Source: Litoreibacter ponti (GTDB taxonomy: Bacteria > Pseudomonadota > Alphaproteobacteria > Rhodobacterales > Rhodobacteraceae). Taken from it: DNA of 64,000 nt. Every line of letters begins with the position of its first letter. Position 1 is the first letter of the stretch. The notes beneath the pieces are model-generated. The model was not told the origin of the DNA and did no database searches. It worked only from the letters and a program-made list of their open reading frames with translations. Location of the stretch: assembly GCF_003054285.1 (NCBI RefSeq), contig NZ_QBKS01000002.1:372001-436000 (forward strand), given 5' to 3'. Positions 26,733 to 34,593 of the stretch are shown piece by piece. The position numbers and the translations under genes were made by a program.

Positions 26733-27040
26733 GTGCGCTGCTCCTTCAGGCCCCGAACAATATAGCAGATCACCATCAAGGGCACCCACAGAAGCGCGGT
26801 CAGCGCGGTCCAGTAAAGCGTCCAGCCCGCCAGCGCGGCGATGCCGCCATCGGCCATCATCAGCGCCGCGACCCACGCCATGTGGACCATGAACACCAAG
26901 GGCGCGGCGACCATCAGCATATGGATCACATCGCCCCCAAACGCCTTGGGGGTGCCCGCGGGCCTGCGGCCATGCCACAGCCCGGTGCAGATCCCGATGA
27001 TCCCCGGCACGATCCAGATCAGTAAGAACACGGTCCCCAT
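26729..27040 (-). CDS. small membrane protein (103 aa)
   Basis: This protein has three hydrophobic segments (about 3-22, 38-62 and 66-95) and a short basic tail (VRGLKEQRT). The ATG at 27040 overlaps the stop of the upstream gene in a TGATG junction, which set the start. The function is unknown. It belongs to a run of three consecutive membrane proteins in this operon. Confidence 0.7.
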   Translation of the reverse strand: MGTVFLLIWIVPGIIGICTGLWHGRRPAGTPKAFGGDVIHMLMVAAPLVFMVHMAWVAALMMADGGIAALAGWTLYWTALTALLWVPLMVICYIVRGLKEQRT

Positions 27041-27654
27041 CAGCTGGCCTCCGCGCCCGCGCGACGCAGGCTCAGCCAACGGATCACCGCGATCAAAGCG
27101 ACGCCCAGCAAGACCGCGCCGATGACGCGGATTGTCAGCAGCTCGCCCATGACGGCGGAGCCGCCGAAGAACAGCACAAAGGCCATCAGATGCACGCCCA
27201 CCCGCTGCACGGTGATCCAGCCCCCCGCCCGGCGCGACAGGGCCACATCAAGCCCCCACCACAGCGCCAGCACCATGCCGGGCCAAAAGGCCGACACCCG
27301 GGATGAGTTGGTCATCCACGCAAAATCACCGCCGAAGAACCCGAAGGCAGAGATGGCGAGGTGGATGATGTAGGCGAGGTATGACGTCGTCCAAAACGCC
27401 CGCCAATCGGGCACCCGGTCCGGCGACAAGGCAAACAGGTAAGCCGGGATCAGCAGCACCGTCGCCACCCAGGCCGAATAGGCCGACAAATGCAGCCAGA
27501 ATTCCCGCCCCACCGCATCCGGCTCCGTGGCGCCGGGAGGGACGAGGGACAAAGAGCCTGCGTCTTTGAGCATGTATGCCGCGATAAGTGCGGCGGTCAT
27601 GCCGAGGAGCATGAGGGGCCATGGGAGACGGGTTATGCTTTCTTGTCCCGACAT
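27040..27654 (-). CDS. multi-span membrane protein (204 aa)
   Basis: This 204-aa protein has about six membrane spans, with recognisable stretches LPWPLMLLGMTAALIAAYML, LAYIIHLAISAFGFFGG and GVHLMAFVLFFGGSAV. No transporter signature was recognised. The start has no clear ribosome binding site; the 24 bases before it are AT-rich and follow the AbiC-like gene, so it may have its own promoter or be read through from it. The stop joins the next gene by TGATG. Confidence 0.7.
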   Translation of the reverse strand: MSGQESITRLPWPLMLLGMTAALIAAYMLKDAGSLSLVPPGATEPDAVGREFWLHLSAYSAWVATVLLIPAYLFALSPDRVPDWRAFWTTSYLAYIIHLAISAFGFFGGDFAWMTNSSRVSAFWPGMVLALWWGLDVALSRRAGGWITVQRVGVHLMAFVLFFGGSAVMGELLTIRVIGAVLLGVALIAVIRWLSLRRAGAEAS

Positions 27655-27678
27655 AATTAATGTGAACCAATGTCGTTT

Positions 27679-28524
27679 TCAGTCATCCGAAAGGCCGTCC
27701 CGTGCTGCAGGGTTTTTGTAGTCATGACGGTCTCTCATAGGGTTTGAACCAAAGGCCATAGGGTCGATTTTCTGTGAATGGGAGAAATCCAGAAGGCGAA
27801 CAGTTGAAAGGGGCTCAAACAGCTTTGCGGTCTTCGCGTATTCCCGAAGCGGTTTTCCTTCGTCACTTATCGCATGGTAAAACGTCAAGAGTAGCTCTTG
27901 ATCTGAAAAATTGTATCGAACTAACTCATAGTATGGCTCTCGCTCTTCAGTCGGGCGCCTTCCTATGCACCGCAAAATGCTTTCCAAAATCCGGAAATAC
28001 TGGCTCAGCTCAAGTTGATGTTTATTCCAAAAAAACCGGTAAGAAAGCTCTAGAGAAAGATTATCCGAGTGCCCGGCGTCCAAGCGCTTTCGATAGTCTT
28101 TGTTTAGCCGTGTATAAAACACTCTAAAGCAGTCTCTTCCGACGGTCATTCCGTGCTCGCTAGATTGTAGGTCTATATCTCTGAGAGAACGCTCCAAAGC
28201 ACTGAATAGAGAGAAAAAGGTGGTTTCAAATCGCTGTTTCTCCATATTGTCATTTGTCTTTGCAACTTCGTTGCGTTGTTCTTTGAGTTCCCTAGCTTGG
28301 ATAATGATTGCGATGAAAGCCAATGCAAACGCTAGGGGGCTGAACACGCCAGCGAGCATGTCCCCCCATTCGTTGGGGTCCATGGCCTTCATTCCACTCA
28401 AGAAACTCTCGCAATCATTGGACGCCTTACAATAGTCTGCGTTGATACCGTGAGCTATCGGAAACCCTACGAACAATAAGAAAATCGCTAAACTTCCTAA
28501 GAGCTTTGAGCCTTCTGGAAACAC
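27679..28524 (-). CDS. putative phage abortive infection protein (AbiC-like)
   Basis: This 281-aa protein resembles the 'putative phage abortive infection' (putAbiC) group: an N-terminal membrane segment, a second span near 60-76, then a soluble domain with ETTFFSLFSALERSLRDI, FRVFYTRLNKDYRK and LSQYFRILESILRCI, and later YYELVRYNFSDQELLL. Such proteins are thought to stop phage spread by killing or arresting the infected cell. It starts at GTG, overlapping the ATPase stop (TAGTG at 28522-28526). Its DNA is strikingly more AT-rich than its neighbours, indicating recent horizontal gain inside a conserved gene set. Family assignment is by pattern only. Confidence 0.7.
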   Translation of the reverse strand: MFPEGSKLLGSLAIFLLFVGFPIAHGINADYCKASNDCESFLSGMKAMDPNEWGDMLAGVFSPLAFALAFIAIIIQARELKEQRNEVAKTNDNMEKQRFETTFFSLFSALERSLRDIDLQSSEHGMTVGRDCFRVFYTRLNKDYRKRLDAGHSDNLSLELSYRFFWNKHQLELSQYFRILESILRCIGRRPTEEREPYYELVRYNFSDQELLLTFYHAISDEGKPLREYAKTAKLFEPLSTVRLLDFSHSQKIDPMAFGSNPMRDRHDYKNPAARDGLSDD

Positions 28525-30455
28525 TATCCCTTACTCTCCAAATACCGCCGCTTGGCCTCTTCGGTCAGGCCGTACTCGCGGACCATGTTGGCGATGGCGA
28601 CCTCGTCGCTCTTGTCGGCGTAGCGGAACTCGGAATCCGCGTAGCGGTTGATCTCCTGGATCACCATTTCGACGGTGATGGGCTGGCGGAGTTCCTCGAT
28701 CATGCCCTTCTTCTCGTCATAGGATTTGAACAGGAACAGCTCGGGCTCCTCCATCCACTCATCGGGCAGCTCGAAATCCATCGCGCGGACCTTCACCGCG
28801 TCGGTGATGTTCTTGATCGCGCGGCCGGTGAAGCGGTTGTCGGCCTCCTGGATACCTTTCAGATACGTGCCAAGCTTGGCGAGCGTGTCGAGCGCGCCGA
28901 TATCCTTGGAGACCCGCTCATAGACCCGGAGCAGACCGTCCTCGTGGGGCTTGCCGTGGCTTTCGAAACTGGCGGCGACGGCTTTCTTGATTTCTTGGGC
29001 GGCGAAGGGTTCGAAATCGCCCAAGGGGATGTCGTGGTTCTTGCCCATGAGCAGGTTGAGGATGTCGATATAGTCGTCGCGGGTCTGCGGCCCGTCGACA
29101 AGGAAGCGCGCACCGGCCCGTTGGCGCAGCGCGTCGTCGACATTTTCGGGGTAGTTGGAGAACATGCCAAAGGTGCAATTGCCGCGCACCACGGTGTTGG
29201 CGCCCGCGAAGCTTTCCATCAGCACGGCGGTGATTTCCAGCTGTCCGGCGGAGGATTGGCGGTCGCCGCGCTTGCCTGCGAGCTGGTCGATATCGTCGAT
29301 TGTACCAAAGCCGATGACGTTCGGGTCGATGACGTTGTTAATGAAGGCCTTGGCGTTCTGGCCGGACTTGCCCTGATAGCTGTCGATATTGTCGGTCGAC
29401 AGGTTCTGATAGCGGAAGGCGTAGCCCGCCGTCTCGCAATAGCCGGAGATCAAACCTGCCATCATCTGGATTAGCGTGGTTTTCCCCGTGCCCGGTGCGC
29501 CGTCGCCCATGAAGGTGAAGATGAAGCCGCCAAGCTCTGCAAACGGGTTCAGCTTGCGGTCGAAGTCGTAGGCCATCAGCATCTTGGCGAGCTTCATGGC
29601 CTGGTATTTGGCAATATGGTTGCCGACGACCTCGTTGGGCTTCTTGAAGGTCATCGTCAGCTTGGTGCCCTTGGCCGCGTGGGCGGGGGTGAAGCCGTTG
29701 ATCGTCAGGTTGTCCGCCTCGACGCGGTAGCTGGCACTGTGGAAGGCCTGCAGACGGGGGGCGTTCTGGGCGCGCAGGGCGACCTTTTCCATCACCTGCT
29801 CGGCGTAGGCGAGCACGGTGGAGATGAGCGTGGGGTCGTCGGTAGCAAACAGCGTCAGGTCCTGGTCAAGCTCCCACAGGGTGCCGTGGAGCGCGAGCTG
29901 GGCGTTGTCGGTCAGGATTTCCTCGACCGCGCCGATCTCGACGGTGGCCTCGGTCGCCTGAGAGGCCAGCAGGAAGGAGGTTGCGTTGGCGAAGGCGTAG
30001 AGCGTGGCGAGCGCTTCGGCTGCGAGCAATTCGGAGAACTCGGCGCGCCTGTTGTCGGCGACGCGGCCCGCGAGGTTTTCCTTTTTCAGCTCTGCAAGGC
30101 CCGTGGCCTCGGAAAATGCCTCCCCCACGGCCAAGGCGATGGCGAGCGCGCGGCGCAAACCGTGCAGCGTCGTGGCCTGCAGGGCCGAGGGCAGCGCGTC
30201 CTCGCCGACGCCTTCGACCCGCTCGATCAGGCGCACGCCTTCGGGGCGAGCGGTGGAGCGGGTGACGAGACCCGGCGTGGTCGAGCGGAACCGCCGCCGC
30301 GTGCCGATCCCTGCGGATTTCTCCGCCTGCGGGGCCTCCTTGGCCTTGGCGATGCGCGGCGTGTGGTCGAGCCCTTCCAGCATCGAGACCGCAGCGGGGT
30401 AGTGCTTGCGGATCTCGTCTTCTCTCAATTCCATCAAATCGGCTGACTGGCTCAT
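28524..30455 (-). CDS. AAA family ATPase
   Basis: This 643-aa protein has an N-terminal helical region of about 300 residues with no recognised fold, followed by a AAA module. Its motifs are Walker A GDGAPGTGKTT, Walker B IGFGTIDDIDQL, a sensor segment (NCTFGMFSNYP) and an arginine-rich RQRAGARF that could hold the arginine finger. A C-terminal helical lid follows. AGGAGA lies 5-6 bases before the ATG. AAA proteins of this kind remodel protein complexes; partners are probably the coiled-coil and 378-aa proteins encoded just upstream. The exact subfamily is unknown. Confidence 0.88.
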   Translation of the reverse strand: MSQSADLMELREDEIRKHYPAAVSMLEGLDHTPRIAKAKEAPQAEKSAGIGTRRRFRSTTPGLVTRSTARPEGVRLIERVEGVGEDALPSALQATTLHGLRRALAIALAVGEAFSEATGLAELKKENLAGRVADNRRAEFSELLAAEALATLYAFANATSFLLASQATEATVEIGAVEEILTDNAQLALHGTLWELDQDLTLFATDDPTLISTVLAYAEQVMEKVALRAQNAPRLQAFHSASYRVEADNLTINGFTPAHAAKGTKLTMTFKKPNEVVGNHIAKYQAMKLAKMLMAYDFDRKLNPFAELGGFIFTFMGDGAPGTGKTTLIQMMAGLISGYCETAGYAFRYQNLSTDNIDSYQGKSGQNAKAFINNVIDPNVIGFGTIDDIDQLAGKRGDRQSSAGQLEITAVLMESFAGANTVVRGNCTFGMFSNYPENVDDALRQRAGARFLVDGPQTRDDYIDILNLLMGKNHDIPLGDFEPFAAQEIKKAVAASFESHGKPHEDGLLRVYERVSKDIGALDTLAKLGTYLKGIQEADNRFTGRAIKNITDAVKVRAMDFELPDEWMEEPELFLFKSYDEKKGMIEELRQPITVEMVIQEINRYADSEFRYADKSDEVAIANMVREYGLTEEAKRRYLESKG

Positions 30456-30492
30456 ATTATCTCCTAGAAATCTGGTGGGCGCGCGGCCCGCC

Positions 30493-31629
30493 TTACCTGT
30501 AGCTCACAACCCGCCCTGCGGGGCTCACCACAAATTTGCGCACATCGCGGAAGCCCGCGGGCTGCTTTTCGGCCAGCACCTGGAACGGGCGCTGCGGCAG
30601 GATGATCGCGCGCTCGATCGAGGTGGTCCCCGTCTCCGCCCCGCGCCCGCCAAAGGGGTCGAGCTTGAAAATCTCCCGCTCGACGGAGCCGAACCAGCCC
30701 TTCTTTTCCAGCTCGGTGCGCTCGGAATGCAAATCCTCAACCGTCCAGGCCAGCGTCCAGTCGTCGCCCACGGCGCCTTGCGCCTCTTCCAGCACCTCGC
30801 GGATCGGACCGCTTTGCATGGTGAATGCCGACGAATACATCGGCCCCACATGGATACGCCGCAAGCGCTTGGGGTGGATGTCGTCAAAATCCCGGTCAAA
30901 CCCTTGCGCAATGGTCAGCAGTTTCAGCCCCGCAGAGCCCTGCGCCGTCAGGTGTGCCTGCACCGACGGCCAGCGCCGCGCGTCCTTGGGCAGAGCCACA
31001 TCGCCGGTGTCCTCGACATCCATCAGGTAAATCGTGGGCACGTTCTGCTGGCTGTCATAGACGCCCCAATGCAGCATATAGGTGCGCCGGGCGTCCGTGT
31101 TGCCGGTCCAGAGCGCCTGCGCGTCATTGGTGGCCCAGAACAGCTCACCCCTTTGCAGCTGCTCGTAGTACAGCCTCTGGGACATGGCATATTGCAGCTT
31201 CGTGGGGATCGTCAGCTCGCCCACGATCTGGCGCACCATTTCGTCTTTCAGCTCCTCAGCGCTGCGCATGCCTGCCAAATGCTTGTCGGCCTGCTGGGCG
31301 TCATTGGCCATCTTCATCAGCTCAGCGAAAACCGGAAAGCCACTCTCATGCCGGTCGATGGAGAGCGAGCCAAAGAACACGCCGGTGTCGCGCCCCGTCA
31401 GCAGGTATTTGTGGCTGAGCGCGCGAAAGGTGCGCGCGATCCGCGCGACGTAATCCGAGATGATCGCCACGTCCGACTTGCTGAACGTGCGTTCAATTTC
31501 CATTTCGCCGGCCACACGCGCCAGATGCCCGGTGATCCGCTCGAACTTCGCGAAATAGCGCCGCGCAGCAAGGTCATCGGTCAGACCCGCGTGGTCCATG
31601 GTGAGATCGATGTCTTCAGTCAAGGTCAA
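30493..31629 (-). CDS. conserved protein of unknown function (378 aa)
   Basis: This is a soluble 378-aa protein, unrecognised. The N-terminal third is helical (FAKFERITGHLARVAGEMEI, VARIARTFRALSHKYLL). The rest contains repeated aromatic and acidic stretches (MLHWGVYDSQQNVPTIYLMD, RRIHVGPMYSSAFTMQSGP). No enzyme motif is visible. The start is uncertain: TTG at 31629, or a second TTG at 31623 that is better spaced from GGGAG, or ATG at 31599. It lies directly after a hairpin cluster and 37 bases before the ATPase gene, so the two are likely co-expressed. It may be one of the Rhodobacteraceae DUFs (possibly DUF6384), unverified. Confidence 0.72.
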   Translation of the reverse strand: MTLTEDIDLTMDHAGLTDDLAARRYFAKFERITGHLARVAGEMEIERTFSKSDVAIISDYVARIARTFRALSHKYLLTGRDTGVFFGSLSIDRHESGFPVFAELMKMANDAQQADKHLAGMRSAEELKDEMVRQIVGELTIPTKLQYAMSQRLYYEQLQRGELFWATNDAQALWTGNTDARRTYMLHWGVYDSQQNVPTIYLMDVEDTGDVALPKDARRWPSVQAHLTAQGSAGLKLLTIAQGFDRDFDDIHPKRLRRIHVGPMYSSAFTMQSGPIREVLEEAQGAVGDDWTLAWTVEDLHSERTELEKKGWFGSVEREIFKLDPFGGRGAETGTTSIERAIILPQRPFQVLAEKQPAGFRDVRKFVVSPAGRVVSYR

Positions 31630-31636
31630 TGCTCCC

Positions 31637-31711
31637 GCCCGGTGTGAAACACCGGGCAGCCCCCGACCGCCCCCCTGGGCGGGGGCTTTCAGCCCGACGC
31701 CCGCGGTCGGG
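31637..31711. repeat. cluster of hairpins with two mutually exclusive stems
   Basis: Hairpin A is 31637-31657 (GCCCGGTGT / ACACCGGGC, loop GAA). Next come two stems that share bases and cannot form together: B1 (AGCCCCCG at 31658-31665 with CGGGGGCT at 31680-31687) and B2 (CCCGACCGC at 31662-31670 with GCGGTCGGG at 31703-31711). The cluster lies in the leader just before the leftward 378-aa gene and after the small membrane gene. It could trim the transcript, attenuate it, or separate expression levels of the genes on each side. Confidence 0.75.
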
Positions 31712-31778
31712 AACGGCCCTCAACACCAAGTTCACGTCGTCAGGTTGTAAGGCTTTGCCACCAGACCGGTTGGAACCC

Positions 31779-31961
31779 CTAATTTCCACCATCAGCACCT
31801 CGTCCGGTGCTGTCGGCGGCCGAATTCCAAATACCGCCAATGACCAAACAGACCAAAACAAGGAACGCGCCCGGAAAGTAAGCTTGCCAAGCCCAATCTA
31901 AGTTGAAAGCTAAGACCATCCAAAGGACGCCGAAAACAAAGCCCAAGAGTAGCTTGTTCAC
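31779..31961 (-). CDS. small membrane protein (60 aa)
   Basis: This predicted 60-aa protein starts at GTG 31961, 3 bases after the coiled-coil gene's stop. It has two hydrophobic segments (LLLGFVFGVLWMVLAFNL and FLVLVCLVIGGIW) and a polar tail ending in GRGADGGN. It is somewhat AT-rich. Spacing supports it as part of the operon, but size and the weak start leave doubt. Confidence 0.5.
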   Translation of the reverse strand: MNKLLLGFVFGVLWMVLAFNLDWAWQAYFPGAFLVLVCLVIGGIWNSAADSTGRGADGGN

Positions 31962-31964
31962 GCA

Positions 31965-33041
31965 TCAAGCCCCGTAGATATTCTTGTCGTGCTTCTCGAC
32001 GATCTTCTCGAAGCGCCGCGCGAAGCGTTCATCGGCTTTTGCCTTCTGCTCCAGCACCTTGCGGGCGAAAACCATCTGGTCTTCATGGGCTTCCATCATC
32101 TCAGCCATGCGCTTGTTGGTGGCCGCCCCGATGCCCGCCATGGCGGATTGGGCCTCTTGGTCGGTTTTCACCCCAATCTCGTTGATCTGGTGGGCGACGT
32201 CCTGCTGCTGGGCGGTTTTCAGCGACTTGGTCAGCGCGTCATAGAGCACCACGCGCTGCTTGGTGTCGGTTTCCAGCTTGTTGATCAGCACCATCTGGGT
32301 GGCAGCCTGATTTTGCAATGAATCGATCCAGGTTTTGCCCTGTTCGATATAGCGCTCCAGCGTCTGGGACTTGGCGAGCTTGACCTGCTCTGCCTGCACT
32401 TTTTCGTTGTAGAGCGTGTTCAGCTCGGCCAGCTCGGTCTCGAGCTTGGTGCGGGCGGCGGCGTCCTGTTCGACGGAGATTTTGTTCTCCAGCTCGATAA
32501 TTTTCGGGTCCATCGCGACGATCTCGGTACGCAGGGCCTCCAACTCGCCCACGGTAAATTCGCGGTCATCCAAGGTCGACGTCAGGTTCGTCTCGACCTT
32601 TTCCTTCTGCTCGTTGAGCAGGTTCAGCTGGCCCTGCAGCAGCGCCACAATGGTGTCGGATTTAGAGATCAGGTCCTGCAGCTTGTCGTCGATCGACGCG
32701 GTGCGCATACGCTCCTGACGCAGGCTCTCGGATTTGCCCTTCGAGAAGATGCCAACGAAGCTTTCCCAGCCGGTCTTGTCGCGCATGGCCGAGAAATCCT
32801 CGGAAAAGCCCGAGGTCACGTCGTCCAGCCCCATGATCAACTCTGCAATATTGGCATCCATCGCCGCCGTGTGGGCATGCACATCGGCCAGCGAGGCGTT
32901 TTCGATGTCGAGGTCAAGCTCCTCGCCCGCTTCCAGCTTGGCGCGCGCGGTCTCGATCTTGCTGGTCAGCTCGGCAATTTTACCTTGCGCTTCAGCGACT
33001 TGCTCTTGGCTTTCGCGGACTTGAGCGTCGAAATCGGCCAT
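31965..33041 (-). CDS. long coiled-coil protein
   Basis: This 358-aa protein is almost wholly helical and highly charged, without signal peptide or membrane span. Strong coiled-coil stretches are at about 5-45, 130-235 and 320-355 (QVAEAQGKIAELTSKIE, KIIELENKISVEQDAAA, QKAKADERFARRFEKIVEKH). A short non-coil segment near 85-105 reads KTGWESFVGIFSKGKSES. The pattern recalls TelA- or PspA-like proteins that sit at the membrane surface, but no specific family could be confirmed. GAGGGA precedes the ATG by about 9 bases. It is the first gene of the leftward set and likely its structural scaffold. Confidence 0.78.
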   Translation of the reverse strand: MADFDAQVRESQEQVAEAQGKIAELTSKIETARAKLEAGEELDLDIENASLADVHAHTAAMDANIAELIMGLDDVTSGFSEDFSAMRDKTGWESFVGIFSKGKSESLRQERMRTASIDDKLQDLISKSDTIVALLQGQLNLLNEQKEKVETNLTSTLDDREFTVGELEALRTEIVAMDPKIIELENKISVEQDAAARTKLETELAELNTLYNEKVQAEQVKLAKSQTLERYIEQGKTWIDSLQNQAATQMVLINKLETDTKQRVVLYDALTKSLKTAQQQDVAHQINEIGVKTDQEAQSAMAGIGAATNKRMAEMMEAHEDQMVFARKVLEQKAKADERFARRFEKIVEKHDKNIYGA

Positions 33042-33202
33042 GTATCAATATCCCTCGTTTCTAAATGTTATTTCTATTCACATATGTGCACTGCGCACGT
33101 TTTTAAAGAGTTTGCCACGCGGGCCAGACCCTCGCCACCTAAAAAATCTGCGCATGGCTTTGCCGGTGACATGGCGCGCCATCTTGGCAGGAATATGCGA
33201 AA
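33042..33202. promoter_or_regulatory. promoter region with two short palindromes
   Basis: This 160-base gap lies upstream of the leftward coiled-coil operon and downstream of the leftward hydrolase gene. It holds two perfect palindromes, CACATATGTG at 33079-33088 and ATGGCGCGCCAT at 33171-33182. The first lies about 40 bases before the coiled-coil start, in an AT-rich patch where a promoter would be expected, so it is a candidate operator. No -35/-10 pair is certain. Confidence 0.35.
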
Positions 33203-33997
33203 TCAGTGGCCAAATGCAGTTTTCAGCATCGGGCTTTGCGCGTCGCGCAAATCGTCGATCACATCGAAATGGTGCCGCCCGGGCAAGACGATGTGCGGCG
33301 CGTCCCACGCCTCCGCCAACCACCGGGCTTGATCAAGAAAAACGGGCCGCTCCTGCGCGCCGACGATGACGCTGACCGGCGTCTGCGGCGCGGGGGCGAG
33401 CGCCGGGCTTTCGCGCTCCGCCTCTTCCGGGTCGAGACGCAGGTTCTCGTTCATGGTTAATTCGAGCAACGGTCGCAGGTCCGATACGGGCGAGATGCTC
33501 AGCACATGTTGCACCCGCGCCAGCACGTCTTCCGGCAGCACTCCGGGCATCGCCATACGCGCCACAAGATGCCCGCCTGCCGAATGTCCGGCCAGCACAA
33601 TTGGCCCGTCGACCTTCGCTGCGACTGCCGCAATCCCGCGCGCGATGCTGTCGGCAATGTCGGAAATCCGCACCTCCGGGGCCAGTGGATAGCCCAGATG
33701 CGCGATGGTCCAGCCCGCCTGATGCGCGCCCTCACCATAGCAGGTCCAATCGTCCTTGTGGCGGCTGATCCAATAGCCGCCATGCACGAAAACGAACAGG
33801 CCCTTGGAGATCGTGTCAGGTGCGATCAGATCGTAGGCTTCGCGCGGATGCGCGCCATAAGAGACGTCATATTCGCCGCCCACCCTGGCCCGGAACGCCA
33901 CTGAGGCGGCTTCCCACCCGTCGGCATAGGCCTGAGCCCCGGGAATAAAACGGCCATTTTCATAAGCCAAATCAATCTCTTCCTGAGTTTTTGACAT
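33203..33997 (-). CDS. alpha/beta hydrolase (kynurenine formamidase-like)
   Basis: This 264-aa hydrolase has the oxyanion-hole motif FVHGGYW and the nucleophile elbow AGHSAGGH; the catalytic histidine is probably in GRHHFDVIDD. This combination fits the kynurenine formamidase / carboxylesterase-like group that hydrolyses small amides or esters in the cytoplasm. No tryptophan-degradation genes are adjacent, so the substrate is open. The ATG at 33997 was preferred to a TTG at 34006. It is divergent from the sigma factor gene with only 53 bases between. Confidence 0.82.
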   Translation of the reverse strand: MSKTQEEIDLAYENGRFIPGAQAYADGWEAASVAFRARVGGEYDVSYGAHPREAYDLIAPDTISKGLFVFVHGGYWISRHKDDWTCYGEGAHQAGWTIAHLGYPLAPEVRISDIADSIARGIAAVAAKVDGPIVLAGHSAGGHLVARMAMPGVLPEDVLARVQHVLSISPVSDLRPLLELTMNENLRLDPEEAERESPALAPAPQTPVSVIVGAQERPVFLDQARWLAEAWDAPHIVLPGRHHFDVIDDLRDAQSPMLKTAFGH

Positions 33998-34050
33998 CTT
34001 TCTCAACTTTTTTCCAAGGATTGACGCGGCTGGGGCGTCCTACCATCACT

Positions 34051-34593
34051 ATGCGTATGAAAACCAGCGACGAGGCCTTGGCGCAAGCCGCCAGTGGAGG
34101 GGATGCGGAGGCCTTTGGCCTGCTGATCCGCCGCCACTACGACCGGCTGTTCCGGCTGTGCTGGCGGCTCTGCGGGCACCGCGCCGATGCCGAGGACCTG
34201 TGCCACGACATCCTTGCCGCCCTACCCGCCAAGCTGCGCGGCTTTCGCGGCGATGCAGCGTTTACAACCTGGCTCTACCGCGTGGCGCTGAACGCCAATA
34301 CCGACCGCGCCCGAAAGGCGCAGCGGCGGCGGGTGGCGCGCGATGGCTGGGGCGAGGATTTCCAACGCCGCGCGGCCGAAGCCGAAGAGACCCGCGAAGC
34401 GCAAGACTGGTTAACAACCGCCATGCGATCCCTGCCGCCCGAGCTACGCGAAACCGTCGCGTTAACCTTGGGCGAGGACCTGACCCAGGCCGAAACCGCC
34501 CAAGTCCTGGGCCTGTCCGAGGGCACAATCGCCTGGCGCATGTCAGAGGTGAAGCGCCACCTCAAGGAAATGGCCACAGAGGAGGCCAAGTGA
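34051..34593 (+). CDS. ECF-type RNA polymerase sigma factor
   Basis: This 180-aa sigma-70 family protein has only regions 2 (RRHYDRLFRLCWRLCGHRAD, AFTTWLYRVALN) and 4 (RSLPPELRETVALTLGE, then the helix-turn-helix QAETAQVLGLSEGTIAWRM). It ends at the start of the von Willebrand A gene with a TGATG junction, so the two are translationally coupled. The downstream protein has a short cytoplasmic N-terminus and one membrane span, as anti-sigma factors do. That suggests it controls this sigma factor, by analogy rather than a visible motif. Confidence 0.9.
   Translation: MRMKTSDEALAQAASGGDAEAFGLLIRRHYDRLFRLCWRLCGHRADAEDLCHDILAALPAKLRGFRGDAAFTTWLYRVALNANTDRARKAQRRRVARDGWGEDFQRRAAEAEETREAQDWLTTAMRSLPPELRETVALTLGEDLTQAETAQVLGLSEGTIAWRMSEVKRHLKEMATEEAK

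Noticed and set aside
31616..31861. Possible 81-aa gene on the minus strand over the hairpin cluster
   Set aside because: Most of it is made of the hairpin sequence, and it overlaps the better-supported 60-aa membrane protein and the 378-aa gene start.
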